This document shows, in pieces, positions 45,322 through 55,224 of a stretch of 64,000 bases of DNA. A program made the translations under genes and the position numbers. A model generated the notes under the pieces. The model saw only the letters and a program-made list of their open reading frames with translations. It searched no databases and was not told the origin of the DNA. Numbering within the stretch: the first letter of the stretch is position 1; each line of letters begins with the position of its first letter. Location of the stretch: contig NZ_QYTW02000020.1 in NCBI RefSeq assembly GCF_003605405.2, positions 2,060-66,059 on the forward strand, read 5' to 3'. Source of the DNA: Siminovitchia terrae. Its GTDB lineage: Bacteria > Bacillota > Bacilli > Bacillales > Bacillaceae_C.

Positions 45322-45640
45322 ATGGAGATCCACTTGATAGCGAAAAATGAACTAGAGGCACAAGGAATACAATGGATGGTCACATCGCACCTTACCGGTG
45401 TTCAACTAATTCCGTTGTGCAGCAAAGCATCAGCCAGACCTGATTATTTTGGATATGGGCGGCTGAAAAGATGAAAACCAAAGAATCGGTGAGTTTCTTC
45501 AGAGAAAAAACACCCACTGGCTGGACCTTTCATTTGAGAGGATTTTCCAAACCGTCTATCAAGCACTTCGTTTCCGGGCGGAAGATGTCCTGTTCCGGCC
45601 TTTTTCTCCAATGGATCTAATAAAACAGATCAAAACATAG
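45322..45640 (+). pseudogene. Response-regulator-like receiver domain, frameshifted and truncated
   Basis: ATG 45322 follows GGGAGGTG. The first frame gives MEIHLIAKNELEAQGIQWMV and ends at 45471; a second frame continues QPDLIILDMGG, then SFERIFQTVYQALRFRAEDVLFRPFSPMDLIKQIKT. This reads as an N-terminal receiver-like domain of a Bacillus AraC-type regulator with no DNA-binding part left. The hairpin CCCACCACTT/AAGTGGGGG at 45686-45720, IS200/IS605-like, follows. Confidence 0.55.
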
Positions 45641-45832
45641 AGCAGAAAATGACGAGGAATTGAGTCAGTACATAAGGATGAACCTCCCACCACTTAAAAC
45701 ACCCGTTTTTGAAGTGGGGGTTTCCTAACCAAATTAGCTTTTGCTTCCACACAATCAATATCTAACAGTAAACCCGACTGATGAATAACAGCCTCCGTTA
45801 TAACAAAATGATCCTACCCAAAAACGACTGCC

Positions 45833-46828
45833 TCATTCGGCAGCCGTAACGATACTTCCTGAAAAATCGATCGCAAATGTCGTTTCATTATTTGTAGAGG
45901 TTAACTTGTATGGATGGTTTAAGGTAGACAGAATTTTATTGACTAAGTAAAGTCCGATACCAGTCGCTTCTCCCTTCTTCCGACCTTGCGTACCTGTGTA
46001 AAACAATTCAAATACACGGTTTATTTCACTTTCAGATATTGTTTCTCCCCTGTTTCGGATGAATAACTGTCCATCTTCATATTGAATCAGAACGGAAGGT
46101 CCCGTCTCACCGTATTTGACAGCATTACTTAATAACTGATAAATAACAACCTTTAGCCATTTTCGGTCCGAAAAAATCAATATATTTTCTTCAATTGCGC
46201 TTCTAGGATAGACTTCTTTCTCAATGAAGTAATCTTTTAAATCATTAATTACTTCCTGCACAAGGTTTTTTAATGGGATTGGCTCTATTTTTAGATCGGC
46301 TAATAATTTGGTAGAACGGCTATACGTTAATAACTGATTTAAGGAAAAGTTCAACTTGTTACATTCTGTTTTGACTTTTTGCCATTCTAGAAATAAACTC
46401 GGTTCTTTCGATTGGTTCGACTGGATCAATAAATGAATGACAGAAAGGGGCGTCTTCATTTGATGAACAGCTTGAGAAATCATTATTTGCTGTTCTTGGA
46501 GGGAATCCTTGTATTCATGTTCCTTTGACAGAAGGAAAGACTGAATCTCTCGCAATTTAGCAGCATATGCTTTTTCAATGGGAGCAGTCGGCTGGTGAAT
46601 CAGAAAATCTCCATGATCTATTTTCTTTTTTTCCATATTTGTGTACATTTTTTTTCGACGAACATAGCGAAAGAAAAGCAATATCGTTAGCAAGGTCAAG
46701 GATAAAAATATAAAATAAGGATAGTGATTCTCGATTCCATCTAGATGATGAATAATGATCGGCAAACTTATAAACGTTATAAAATAAAGGATAATAAAAC
46801 TCAATTGGTCCCGTAGAAACAATTTCAT
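45833..46828 (-). CDS. Intramembrane-sensing histidine kinase, BceS-like
   Basis: A 331-residue kinase. Two N-terminal helices are separated by a very short loop; an HQMKTPLSVIH phosphoacceptor box and an ATP-binding domain with N-box and GIGLYL motifs follow. The short-loop architecture matches BceS-like kinases that sense via a partner ABC transporter. Overlaps the regulator by 4 bases. No such transporter is in the window. A small hairpin at the end of the gene (45823-45843) may terminate transcription. Confidence 0.85.
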   Translation of the reverse strand: MKLFLRDQLSFIILYFITFISLPIIIHHLDGIENHYPYFIFLSLTLLTILLFFRYVRRKKMYTNMEKKKIDHGDFLIHQPTAPIEKAYAAKLREIQSFLLSKEHEYKDSLQEQQIMISQAVHQMKTPLSVIHLLIQSNQSKEPSLFLEWQKVKTECNKLNFSLNQLLTYSRSTKLLADLKIEPIPLKNLVQEVINDLKDYFIEKEVYPRSAIEENILIFSDRKWLKVVIYQLLSNAVKYGETGPSVLIQYEDGQLFIRNRGETISESEINRVFELFYTGTQGRKKGEATGIGLYLVNKILSTLNHPYKLTSTNNETTFAIDFSGSIVTAAE

Positions 46829-47517
46829 ATATCTTTCTCCCTTAACTGGTAGCCAATCCCCCGGATTGTTGCTATTTCCAATGAAGAATGAATTCCTTCT
46901 AATTTCTTACGCAGTCTTTTAATATTAACTGTAAGAGTATTTTCCTCGACAAACATCTCTTCATCCCAGATAGCAGAAAGTAACTGTTGCCTCGATACAA
47001 CATTAGGAAATGCTTCAAATAGCATTGAACATAACATTAGTTCTTTTACTGTTAAGAGTTCTTCCTCGTCAGGTGTCGATAACCGGACAGCGTCAATGTT
47101 TAAAACTGTATTTCCTCTTTTGAGAGTACGCTTTTGTGAATCCTGTGCATATTCCCCATAGACTCGGCGAATTTGTCCATTTATTTTTGCCAACACAACA
47201 TCTATTACAAAAGGCTTTGTAATGAAGTCATCCGCTCCGTTCTCAATTCCATACACTTGATCTAACTCACTTACACGAGCAGAGAGAATCATAATGGGAC
47301 AATTCGATAACTGTCTTATTTTACGTGACCAATAATACCCATCAAAGGCAGGCAAATTGATATCCATGATCACCAGGTGCGGTTCTACCTCCTGAAAAAT
47401 ATCGAGTACCCTTTCAAAATCGAATACAATGTGACACTGATAGCCGTATTTTTCAAGATGGTTTTTTAATGTATTGGCGATATTCATTTCATCTTCAACA
47501 ATTAATATCGTATACAT
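46825..47517 (-). CDS. OmpR-family response regulator
   Basis: A 230-residue regulator with a receiver domain (LIVEDE; VIMDINLPAFDGYYW phosphoacceptor Asp; LSARVSE) and a winged helix with NTLTVNIKRLRKKLE. Partner of the downstream kinase by overlap. Similar to BceR-type regulators. Targets unknown. Confidence 0.9.
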   Translation of the reverse strand: MYTILIVEDEMNIANTLKNHLEKYGYQCHIVFDFERVLDIFQEVEPHLVIMDINLPAFDGYYWSRKIRQLSNCPIMILSARVSELDQVYGIENGADDFITKPFVIDVVLAKINGQIRRVYGEYAQDSQKRTLKRGNTVLNIDAVRLSTPDEEELLTVKELMLCSMLFEAFPNVVSRQQLLSAIWDEEMFVEENTLTVNIKRLRKKLEGIHSSLEIATIRGIGYQLREKDI

Positions 47518-47654
47518 CGGATCCCCCCCTGTCTCATTATCATTATTCTATCATCCATTTTTTCCAAAATATAATTGATTGGTTTCATACATTTCATATC
47601 AACTTAAGAACTCGTTTATATAATACTCTGAATTACGGGATTTACCAATGACCA

Positions 47655-47709
47655 AGGGGTCTGACCCCTGCCACGTCAACGCGTTAAAGCGATGGGGGTC
47701 AGACCCCCC
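47655..47709. repeat. REP-like element (solo copy 2)
   Basis: AGGGGTCTGACCCCT and GGGGGTCAGACCCCC flank a centre with cgtcaacgcgttaaagcg, the same unit as at 21684 and around the RAYT gene. Confidence 0.85.
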
Positions 47710-47806
47710 ATGTTTTGACCCCCATTTTTTCTTACACTGGATTTTATTCTTGCCGCCGTTTTCCGCGCATACACTAGTCATATGACTTGTTTAGGAGAGG
47801 ATATCT

Positions 47807-49216
47807 ATGATTATTCATGTTGTCCGCAGCGGAGAGACTTTAGCAGAGATTGCCCGCCGTTACGGCAGTAATGTTTCACAAATTGCGGCGTCGAATCAAT
47901 TGCCTGACCCGAACCGGCTCATCATTGGTCAGGCTCTTGTTATTCCGATCGCCGCACGGCAGCATATCGTTCGGAGCGGGGAAACACTATGGCAGATCGC
48001 ACAAAGGTACGGCGTTTCACTGGATGCGATTATACGTCTGAATCAATTGGCAAATCCGAATATGCTTAAACTTGGTACAGTTTTAGTTATTCCCGCCCGT
48101 GTCCATACGGTCCAAGCCGGCGAAACACTATGGCAGATTGCCCAACGTTACGGAACAACTGTTCAGGAAATTGTAAAAATGAATCAGATTCAAAATCCGA
48201 ATCTCATTCCAGTTGGCTCCGTGCTCACGATTCCTTTTCCAAAGCCGGTCATCGATGTGAATGCCTATACCATCAACCTGAGCGAGACCGGTGCCAGAGA
48301 AGTCCGGGAAGTGGGTCAGTATCTTACGTATGTAACTCCTTTCGCCTATATCATGAAAACGGACGGGAGCTTAGAACCCATCAACGATAGGGCAATTATT
48401 AAAGCAGCCCAGGACAGACATGTCGTCCCTATGATGTCCATCACTAATTTTTCATCCACAGACCCGGGTACCAGACTGGCTCATACAATCCTATCAAACC
48501 CTGAGCTTCAAGAGCGTCTGTTAACGAACGTGATCAATATCATGAATGAAAAAGAATACCGTATATTGAACATCGACTTCGAGAATGTCAGGCAAACTGA
48601 CCGTGAAGCATATAACCAATTTCTTCAGCGGGCAGTCGACCGCCTGCATCCGCTCGGATACTTTTTATCCACAGCACTTGCTCCTAAAACAAGCAGTGAG
48701 CAACAAGGCATTCTGTATGAAGCTCATGACTATGAGGCACATGGAAGAATTGCCGATTTCGTTGTGTTAATGACTTACGAATGGGGGTACCGCCTCGGTC
48801 CCCCGCAAGCCATCTCGCCACTTAATCAGATGAGGCGGGTCATCGAATATGCTGTCACTGTCATTCCTCGGAATAAAATTTTGATGGGCTTCCAATTGTA
48901 CGCTCGTGACTGGATCATTCCCCACGTTCAAGGGCAAGAAGCCGAAACCTTTGATATGCAGGAAGCTATCCGTCGGGCATTGAAATATGGTGCTACCATT
49001 CAATACGATGAAAGAGCGCAATCCCCGTTTTTCCGATATACCGACGAACAGGGGCGCCGCCATGAAGTATGGTTCGAAGATGCCCGAAGCGCCCAGGCCA
49101 AATTTGATTTGGTAAAAGAATTCGGCTTGCATGGAGTGAGCTATTGGGTACTGGGCTATCCGTTTCCACAGAATTGGCTTTTGCTGGAGGATAATTTCAT
49201 TATTAGAAAAATGTAG
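47807..49216 (+). CDS. LysM-GH18 spore cortex-lytic/germination protein (YaaH/SleL-like)
   Basis: A 469-residue protein with three N-terminal LysM repeats (about 2-46, 50-95, 98-142; each GETL-type) and a glycoside hydrolase 18 domain. The active-site NIDFENV is near residue 249. There is no signal peptide, as in spore-coat SleL/YaaH enzymes. TTTAGGAGAGG precedes the ATG. It hydrolyses cortex fragments or is coat-located. A second such gene is at 53971. Confidence 0.88.
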   Translation: MIIHVVRSGETLAEIARRYGSNVSQIAASNQLPDPNRLIIGQALVIPIAARQHIVRSGETLWQIAQRYGVSLDAIIRLNQLANPNMLKLGTVLVIPARVHTVQAGETLWQIAQRYGTTVQEIVKMNQIQNPNLIPVGSVLTIPFPKPVIDVNAYTINLSETGAREVREVGQYLTYVTPFAYIMKTDGSLEPINDRAIIKAAQDRHVVPMMSITNFSSTDPGTRLAHTILSNPELQERLLTNVINIMNEKEYRILNIDFENVRQTDREAYNQFLQRAVDRLHPLGYFLSTALAPKTSSEQQGILYEAHDYEAHGRIADFVVLMTYEWGYRLGPPQAISPLNQMRRVIEYAVTVIPRNKILMGFQLYARDWIIPHVQGQEAETFDMQEAIRRALKYGATIQYDERAQSPFFRYTDEQGRRHEVWFEDARSAQAKFDLVKEFGLHGVSYWVLGYPFPQNWLLLEDNFIIRKM

Positions 49217-49243
49217 CCGGACAAAAGAGAGTCTGGCTTTTTT
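49215..49243 (+). terminator. Terminator of the first LysM-GH18 gene
   Basis: AGCCGGAC/GTCTGGCT stem with TTTTTT directly behind the stop codon. Confidence 0.85.
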
Positions 49244-49266
49244 CATTTAGAGCCGATATTTTGACT

Positions 49267-50015
49267 TAAACATTTCGATCACTCAGGCACGGAACTGACG
49301 TTTTTCGAACTACCGATGATGGCTCGAAATCGGGAGGGTGTCTGCAGCATCTCCGCCACTTCCCTACGCGTTCCTGATAGCTCTGAGCTGGATTTTTGGA
49401 AAAACCGTCTCGTTAAGCTTGGGGTTGAACATGACGATATTAAAGAAAGAGAAAATCGCAAAACGCTTGCGTTCAGGGATCCTGAGGGACAATGCCTTAT
49501 CCGTATCGGATGAAAATAAGAAAGGCGTCGCAGGCGAAGCCCCTTGGAAAAAAGTCCGGTCCCTCAGGAAATGGGCATACTCGGACTAGGACCTGTGCAA
49601 TTGACTGTGCGCTACGCGGAACGCACAACACAGGTATTAACTGAGTTGCTGGGATTTCGAAAAAAAGGAAGCTATCCGTCTCATTTGGACGGTCAACCAG
49701 ATATTCTTGTTTTTGAAACAGGCGAAGGTGGAACAGGGGGCAGAAGTACATGTTGAGGAAAGAAGGAACCTGTCGCCTGAAAGACTTGGGCGTGGAGGGG
49801 TCCATCATGTGGCTTTCCGCGTAGAAGATGAAGCCGAGCTTCGGACATGGATTGACCGTATAACAAAAGCAGGCTTTCAAAACTCGGGGTTCGTCGACAG
49901 ATTCTATTTCCGCTCTCTTTATTTCAGGGAGCTGAATGGAATCCTGTTCGAGCTTTCTACTGATGGACCCGGATTTGATACAGATGAGCCGCTCGAACAT
50001 TTAGGCGAATCGCTG
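49267..50015 (+). pseudogene. VOC-family dioxygenase, 5' and 3' truncated, frameshifted
   Basis: Fragments read [76 protein letters not shown] and [10 protein letters not shown]. This is a two-domain MhqO/CatE-type VOC dioxygenase. The start is missing; a frame change occurs near 49510 and near 49735, and the C-terminus is cut at about 50015, where a membrane gene of the opposite strand begins. Dead. Confidence 0.75.
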
Positions 50016-50197
50016 GTGTCAGCGATCCCCCGCCATTCCGGAATGGGAAATGCAAAGAGTAAAGCAACCATGCCAACTGCATATACAATTCCTGTTAATG
50101 CAAACAAAATCGATGACCAGAATCCAATTTTAAACACTGGTTGATTAACCGGATCCCCATAAAAAATGCCTCCGCTCTTCAAAAGTTTTTCCATCAT
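50016..50197 (-). pseudogene. 3'-truncated membrane protein gene
   Basis: ATG 50197 overlaps the stop of the preceding gene as ATGATG. It codes for MMEKLLKSGGIFYGDP, then one or two hydrophobic helices, and stops making sense at about 50016, where VOC sequence begins. It probably belongs with the 50194-51087 membrane protein. The junction marks a deletion. Confidence 0.55.
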
Positions 50198-51087
50198 TTT
50201 ATCATAGTGAATTGGTCTGTTATCGGTTTTTCCAAACATTTAGTTTCATCTGCCTTCGTATCTTTCACGGCATTGATAAAAAGAACGATTGAAAAAAGCG
50301 CTGTTCCAAGCCAAACGATTAGCAGAATTCCTGCTAGAACCGGCAAAAAGGTGAATTCAAATACAGATCGGGCAAGTACAGTTTGGACACCAATAAGTAA
50401 AATTGCAAACATCCAGGAAATGCTCCCGAAATGGATCATTCTTTTTTTCAAACGCTCTCTGCCTTGAACTTTTTCCAAAAGCCAACCTGGTAAAACTAAC
50501 GTCTGGAGAGCATGGAATCCTAATCCGTGCACAACAAGCAGGTTTCCAGCACTTCCTACAAACCTCCCCTCCAGCAAAATCATGCCAATACCTGCAAGGT
50601 TGGCAGCAAGGATGGATAAAAATGCATAGCGAATCCCGATGATCAGGAAAGGCCTCTGGGAAGCTTTGAAAAATTGAATCGTGAGCAGCAAACATAAAAT
50701 TATGAGCAAAAGAGAAACGACACCGAAAAGCATTCCTACAACCGTATCAATAACAGATCCTTCGCGGGAAAATCGCGGATTCAATCCACGGAAGTGCTGT
50801 ATCGTTTCTATAGCATAAGCATAAAGACTTGCGATAATGAAGAGCCGACGGATCGCCTTTCTTTTACGTGGACTAAACCCGGCTAACGGCAGAATGGCGG
50901 CGATGGAAATAGCGAATATTCCGATGGCAGCATTGAAAGAAAACGCATCGCCCAGATTGCCTTCAGGCAAAACGACTGACCCGCGAAAAAGAATAAACAC
51001 GGCAGTAATTCCAGCGAGCAAAAACCCAATCAATCCTGTGATGAAAAGTCCCTTTTCCCCTTCGAACAACTTGATCTCTCTTGTCAT
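50194..51087 (-). CDS. Eight-segment membrane protein, unknown
   Basis: A 297-residue hydrophobic protein with about eight membrane helices and no recognised motif. AAGAGGT precedes the ATG. Palindrome TTATTTATCAATCAATAAATAA lies between it and the TetR gene upstream, so it is likely a TetR target. Its partner gene downstream is truncated. Confidence 0.7.
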   Translation of the reverse strand: MTREIKLFEGEKGLFITGLIGFLLAGITAVFILFRGSVVLPEGNLGDAFSFNAAIGIFAISIAAILPLAGFSPRKRKAIRRLFIIASLYAYAIETIQHFRGLNPRFSREGSVIDTVVGMLFGVVSLLLIILCLLLTIQFFKASQRPFLIIGIRYAFLSILAANLAGIGMILLEGRFVGSAGNLLVVHGLGFHALQTLVLPGWLLEKVQGRERLKKRMIHFGSISWMFAILLIGVQTVLARSVFEFTFLPVLAGILLIVWLGTALFSIVLFINAVKDTKADETKCLEKPITDQFTMIK

Positions 51088-51107
51088 TATTCAACCTCTT
51101 TTCAATT

Positions 51108-51129
51108 TTATTTATCAATCAATAAATAA
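51108..51129 (-). promoter_or_regulatory. TetR operator 1
   Basis: TTATTTATCAATCAATAAATAA is a near-perfect inverted repeat ahead of the membrane protein gene; a matching palindrome stands before the TetR gene. Confidence 0.6.
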
Positions 51130-51164
51130 TTTGTCAAAAAAAGAAAGCTTAGCTCACTTTCTTT

Positions 51165-51671
51165 TTAAAGATTGCCTTTGATCAATTGCGGTAGATTCAA
51201 TACTTCTGAAAGAGTAATCAGAAGGCCTGTGCCAATAAAATGTGCAGCGTTTTTTTTAGCATGAGGAATTCCCGCCCTTTCAAATTTCAAAGTCAACGCC
51301 TCAAACATAGTTTGATACAAACTACGGACATGTTCTCGTATTCCTTCCTCCGAAATCGAATGCGCCTGCATAACGAGCAAAACCTCGTCCCTATGGGTTT
51401 GAATTGTTTCGGAAAAAGCCCCACCCATTACTTCAATCAATTGACCGGCAGGGGCTTCAACTTTGGCAAATGTGTCATAGAGCCGGTTAAACGCACGGTC
51501 AATTACTGTTTTGAACAGTTCCTCTTTGTTCTTGAAAAAGTGGAACACGTACGGTTGCGTCACCCCCGTCGCTTTTGCCACCAGCGCAGTAGTTGCTTTA
51601 TAATAACCCATCTCTGCAAATATCCCGACGGCGTTTTCAATAATGAGTTCCTTTTTATCTTCCTTGGCCAT
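51165..51671 (-). CDS. TetR-family regulator
   Basis: A 168-residue TetR repressor with an N-terminal helix-turn-helix (ATTALVAKATGVTQPYVFHFFKNKEELF) and a short ligand domain. AAAAAGGATG precedes the ATG. Operators lie before its own gene and before the membrane gene downstream, so it likely represses this unit. Ligand unknown. Confidence 0.85.
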   Translation of the reverse strand: MAKEDKKELIIENAVGIFAEMGYYKATTALVAKATGVTQPYVFHFFKNKEELFKTVIDRAFNRLYDTFAKVEAPAGQLIEVMGGAFSETIQTHRDEVLLVMQAHSISEEGIREHVRSLYQTMFEALTLKFERAGIPHAKKNAAHFIGTGLLITLSEVLNLPQLIKGNL

Positions 51672-51686
51672 GTGATCATCCTTTTT

Positions 51687-51704
51687 TATTTATCAATAAA
51701 TAAA
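51687..51704 (-). promoter_or_regulatory. TetR operator 2 (autoregulatory)
   Basis: TTATTTATCAATAAATAA is a palindrome with the same arms as operator 1, 16 bases upstream of the TetR ATG. Confidence 0.6.
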
Positions 51705-51960
51705 TATTATATCGGAACCAAATTTATGTCAATCAATAATAACATTTGCATACTTCAACACGTCGGAAAGGTTAATCAACGAACCAAGTGTGCTTCCCGT
51801 CTTCCTTAACTCTCTCCGCCTCATCAGTTATAATAGAAAGAAATGCGAAAGGGTTGGTTTAAACACTTCGGTGCCGATAGCACTCCTCAAGTCTAGCCAA
51901 AGCATACAACGAAATAAAGAGCGGAACATCACTATCCCAGTAAGAGAGGGCGTGTAACAT

Positions 51961-52662
51961 TTGAAAGAATGCGGACACCTTCAGCCGAATATCAAGGAAA
52001 TGCAGAAGCTCTGCGTCTCTTTGGTTCCGATTTTTAATCATTTACGGACTGAGGAAATGCAGGAAATCGTCAAAGCCACACGGTCATAGAAATATGTGCG
52101 CGGTGAAGAAATTTACGGCGCTGGCGACACTTCCGCCCATTTATACATTGTCCATCAGGGCCGGGTGAAAATTTTTCGTTTGTCCGAATCCGGCAAGGAG
52201 CAGCTCATCCGGATTTTGGAGCCTGGCGAATTCATGGGAGAACTCGCTTTATTTTCGGGCTCCCCTTTGACCACTACGCCGTCGCCATGGAAAACACCGA
52301 GCTCTGCGTCATAAATCGGAGCAATTTGAAAGCTTTATTAAAAAAGTATCCTGCCATCTCCTTAAAGATCATGGAGGAATTCAGCAAGCGCCTGGAGCGG
52401 ACGGAAAAACTCGTCAGCAGCCTGACTTCAGAAGATACCGAAAAGCGGATCGCCGCTTACCTCGTAGAGCTGGCCAAAAATCAGGAATCGACCTCCATCA
52501 CCCTGCCTGCCCATACCGAAAAAAGACATCTCCTCCTATTTGGGGGACACTCCGGAAACCGTAAACAGGAAGCTGGCAGAGTTCCAGGAGAACGGCTGGA
52601 TTGAGCAAACCAGCCAGCGGAAAATTAAAGTTTGGGATATGGAGGCTTTGGAAAACCTGTAA
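51961..52662 (+). pseudogene. Crp/Fnr-family regulator with three lesions
   Basis: The text reads as one protein: LKECGHLQPNIKEMQKLC, then KYVRGEEIYGAGDTSAHLYIVHQGRVKIF, FMGELALFSGSPL, MENTELCVINRSNLKALLKKYP and the HTH end (SRKLAEFQENGWIEQ). A TAG near 52087, a frame change near 52265 and another near 52517 break it. Cyclic-nucleotide-binding-like fold and Cys pair near the N-terminus recall Fnr/ArcR-type regulators. Not functional. Confidence 0.75.
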
Positions 52663-52739
52663 CCTATGGGAGTTTGAATACGGAGGCTTTGGAAGATCCC
52701 ATGACATGGGACTTTCAAATGCTCTAGAGGAGGAATAGA

Positions 52740-53207
52740 ATGATTGCTTCAATTGAAAAAACGGGGGAAAAGTATGTTGCACGATTTGAACGTAATTTGG
52801 ACCATTCGGCCAAGGAAGTGTGGGCATGGTTGACAGAAAACGAAAAGCTCAGCCAATGGTTCCCGGAACTTCGGGTCGGCGAGTTGCGGGAAGGCGGATA
52901 CATGACATTCAATATGCCGGATGGCAGTGTTGAGAAGCTTCAGATTACCGACTTTGTGAATCGTTCCCTCTTGGAGTTTTCATGGTGGGAAGACAGCGTC
53001 CGTTTTGAACTGAACCCGCGAGCGAATGGCTGCACCTTGACCCTGATGGAAACAATCAACATGATTACGGATCATACTCCCAAAGACCTTGCCGGATGGC
53101 ATGTGTGCCTAGATATGATTGGCGCGCTGCTGGATGGAAAATCGATAGATCGAATGACAGAATGGAAAAAATGGTATGAAGAATATGTGCAGGCGATTGG
53201 AAAATAA
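52740..53207 (+). CDS. SRPBCC (AHSA1-like) domain protein
   Basis: A 155-residue START/SRPBCC fold protein similar to AHSA1 family members: VARFERNLDHSAKEVWAWLTENEKLSQWFP at the start and LAGWHVCLDMIGALLDG near the end. AGGAGG precedes the ATG. It binds a hydrophobic ligand or has an unknown role. It stands between decayed genes; a REP half repeat abuts its stop codon. Confidence 0.82.
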   Translation: MIASIEKTGEKYVARFERNLDHSAKEVWAWLTENEKLSQWFPELRVGELREGGYMTFNMPDGSVEKLQITDFVNRSLLEFSWWEDSVRFELNPRANGCTLTLMETINMITDHTPKDLAGWHVCLDMIGALLDGKSIDRMTEWKKWYEEYVQAIGK

Positions 53208-53220
53208 GGGGTCAGACCCC
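53208..53220. repeat. Half REP element
   Basis: GGGGTCAGACCCC directly after the SRPBCC stop, the same core as in the RAYT-linked REP units. Confidence 0.7.
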
Positions 53221-53224
53221 ATCA

Positions 53225-53751
53225 AGACCCAATAAGCAACTTCCTCTTTATCACTTAAGCTAGTAAAATAAAAAACATCGCTGGCAATTTCAGTTTCCTG
53301 CTTATCCTTGATATTATACATTTGGAAATCGCCGTCATCATTCAAATAATAGATATGGCTCCCAATTAGTTCATAACGAGTAACGCGAGAAGCAATTTTA
53401 TCCTTCTCATTTTCATCAACGATGATATACAAATCTCCTTCTGGATTTTGGAAGGTTACGATATCTTCATTGATAAACAGACTTTATCCTGGCTATTGAT
53501 ATAAGAATAAAAGCCGTCCTTCACTTTACTGGCAATTTTCTCTTTTTCTTTTCCGTAAGAAACAGGGTACAAGTCACCAATACTTTGTTCATCTTCTCCA
53601 ATATATTTCTCATCGAACACAGAAAATCATTATGAACCTTATTAGGCTTTTTTTGACCTCGTACCTGACTTTTGTTGCAGCCGGCTAACAAAAATATCCC
53701 AAGTACCATAAATAAAACCACTATGAACCTCTGACTTTTCAAAACAGACAC
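53225..53751 (-). pseudogene. Lipoprotein with beta-propeller-like repeats, broken
   Basis: ATG 53751 opens a signal peptide with lipobox LAGC. Frameshifts near 53632 and 53478 split the rest, which carries repeated D-E-K-D-K-I-A-S and YYLNDDGDF-like strands, resembling DUF5050 repeats. The 3' end is cut near a REP half. It would have been a membrane-anchored extracellular protein. Confidence 0.6.
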
Positions 53752-53970
53752 CCCTTTTCCATGCTAACCTACTAAAAACTACTTTTTTTATGCATCAGTC
53801 ATCGACTCGATTTCCTAGAAAGTTATGATATAAGCCTAACCATGCACCCATTATACAGCTTTCCACACAGCTACACGCACACTCCATTTTCCAACCACAA
53901 TCATAAGAGAAAACATGCTCACATATATATCAATAAAAGACCATCCGCTAATGATGAAACGGGGTGCCAT

Positions 53971-55224
53971 ATGTTTATTTATGTTGTGAAACTGGGGGAT
54001 TCATTGTTTTCAATTGCGGCCAAGTATCGAATTTCGATGGACAGCCTTCGCATCACTAACGGTTTGAGTAGAGATCGGCTTGTTCCCGGCCAGGATTTAC
54101 TGGTTCCATCGAATGTATATATTGTACAGCCTGGTGATTCTCTTTTTTCCATTGCTCAGATTGCCTTCATTCCGGAAGAAACAATTCGCTTATATAACGG
54201 ACTTCAATCTGATGAGTTGACCGTTGGGATGGAGATTTATTTTCCCCCGAGGGACAAACATCCGGAGCAAGGTCTTAGTTATTTGACCCCCTCCACCCCC
54301 GAGAAAAACCGTCAAAATGTGCAAACCTTTGCTCCAATCACTTCGAATTTCGGTGTGTTTGAGCATCATATTTTGGAGGATGGAAGTTTAAGTACTCTGG
54401 ATGATCAGCAGGTCGTCTCCCTCATTAGAGAAAATGATGCGATTCCAATCGCAGTCATTACAAATTTGACAGAGAGTGGCTTTAGCCCGCAATTGACTAA
54501 AAGAATTCTAAATGATCCTACACTCCGTCAGCGAGCAATCAATAATATTTATAATTTAGTTAAGAGTAAAAATTACGCTGGGGTCAATGTAGATTTTGAG
54601 CAAGTCCTCGAAAGTGACCGGGATTTATACAGCGGATTCTTGGCTGCTTTGAGGGACCGTCTTAAACCGGAGGGGTTCACCATCTCCGCGGCCGTTCCCG
54701 CAAAAAGTTCCGATGACATCCCGTGGCTGAAAGGGTTTGATTATGGCGGAATCGGAGCTGCTGTCGACTTTGTTTTTATCATGGCGTACGACTGGCATGA
54801 GGCTGGAAGTGACCCCGGTCCAGTAGCACCCATCACTGAAGTAAGGAAAACACTTGATTATGCCTTGACGAAGATGGGGAGAGATAAAATTGTGTTAGGC
54901 GTCCCACGCTATGGATATAATTGGACGATGACCAATGGGTCAGTTGCCAGTGCCAGTGCATTTTCAGTCTCCAATGCCTACGCGACCGCAATGAGATACC
55001 AAGTGCCAATCCAATATTCCACAGAATATCAGCAGCCTCATTACACTTACTGGGATGAAGGCGGAAGAAGACACATCGTCTGGTTTGAAGATATCCGGGC
55101 ACGGGCGGTAAAATTTCAATTGGCCGTCGATTATAAGCTAAGAGGGGTTGGAGCCTGGCAATTAGGCCTGCACTTTCCGCAGTCCGCGTTTTTAGTCCGA
55201 GAGTTTTTTAGAAAAAAAAGATAA
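53971..55224 (+). CDS. LysM-GH18 spore cortex-lytic/germination protein (second)
   Basis: A 417-residue protein: two LysM repeats (about 2-50) and a GH18 domain with NVDFEQV as the active-site motif, without signal peptide. ATG 53971 was chosen because LysM starts immediately after it and GGGGTG stands before; the frame is open 43 codons further but unlike the family. Paralogue of 47807-49216 with one LysM fewer. Confidence 0.85.
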   Translation: MFIYVVKLGDSLFSIAAKYRISMDSLRITNGLSRDRLVPGQDLLVPSNVYIVQPGDSLFSIAQIAFIPEETIRLYNGLQSDELTVGMEIYFPPRDKHPEQGLSYLTPSTPEKNRQNVQTFAPITSNFGVFEHHILEDGSLSTLDDQQVVSLIRENDAIPIAVITNLTESGFSPQLTKRILNDPTLRQRAINNIYNLVKSKNYAGVNVDFEQVLESDRDLYSGFLAALRDRLKPEGFTISAAVPAKSSDDIPWLKGFDYGGIGAAVDFVFIMAYDWHEAGSDPGPVAPITEVRKTLDYALTKMGRDKIVLGVPRYGYNWTMTNGSVASASAFSVSNAYATAMRYQVPIQYSTEYQQPHYTYWDEGGRRHIVWFEDIRARAVKFQLAVDYKLRGVGAWQLGLHFPQSAFLVREFFRKKR

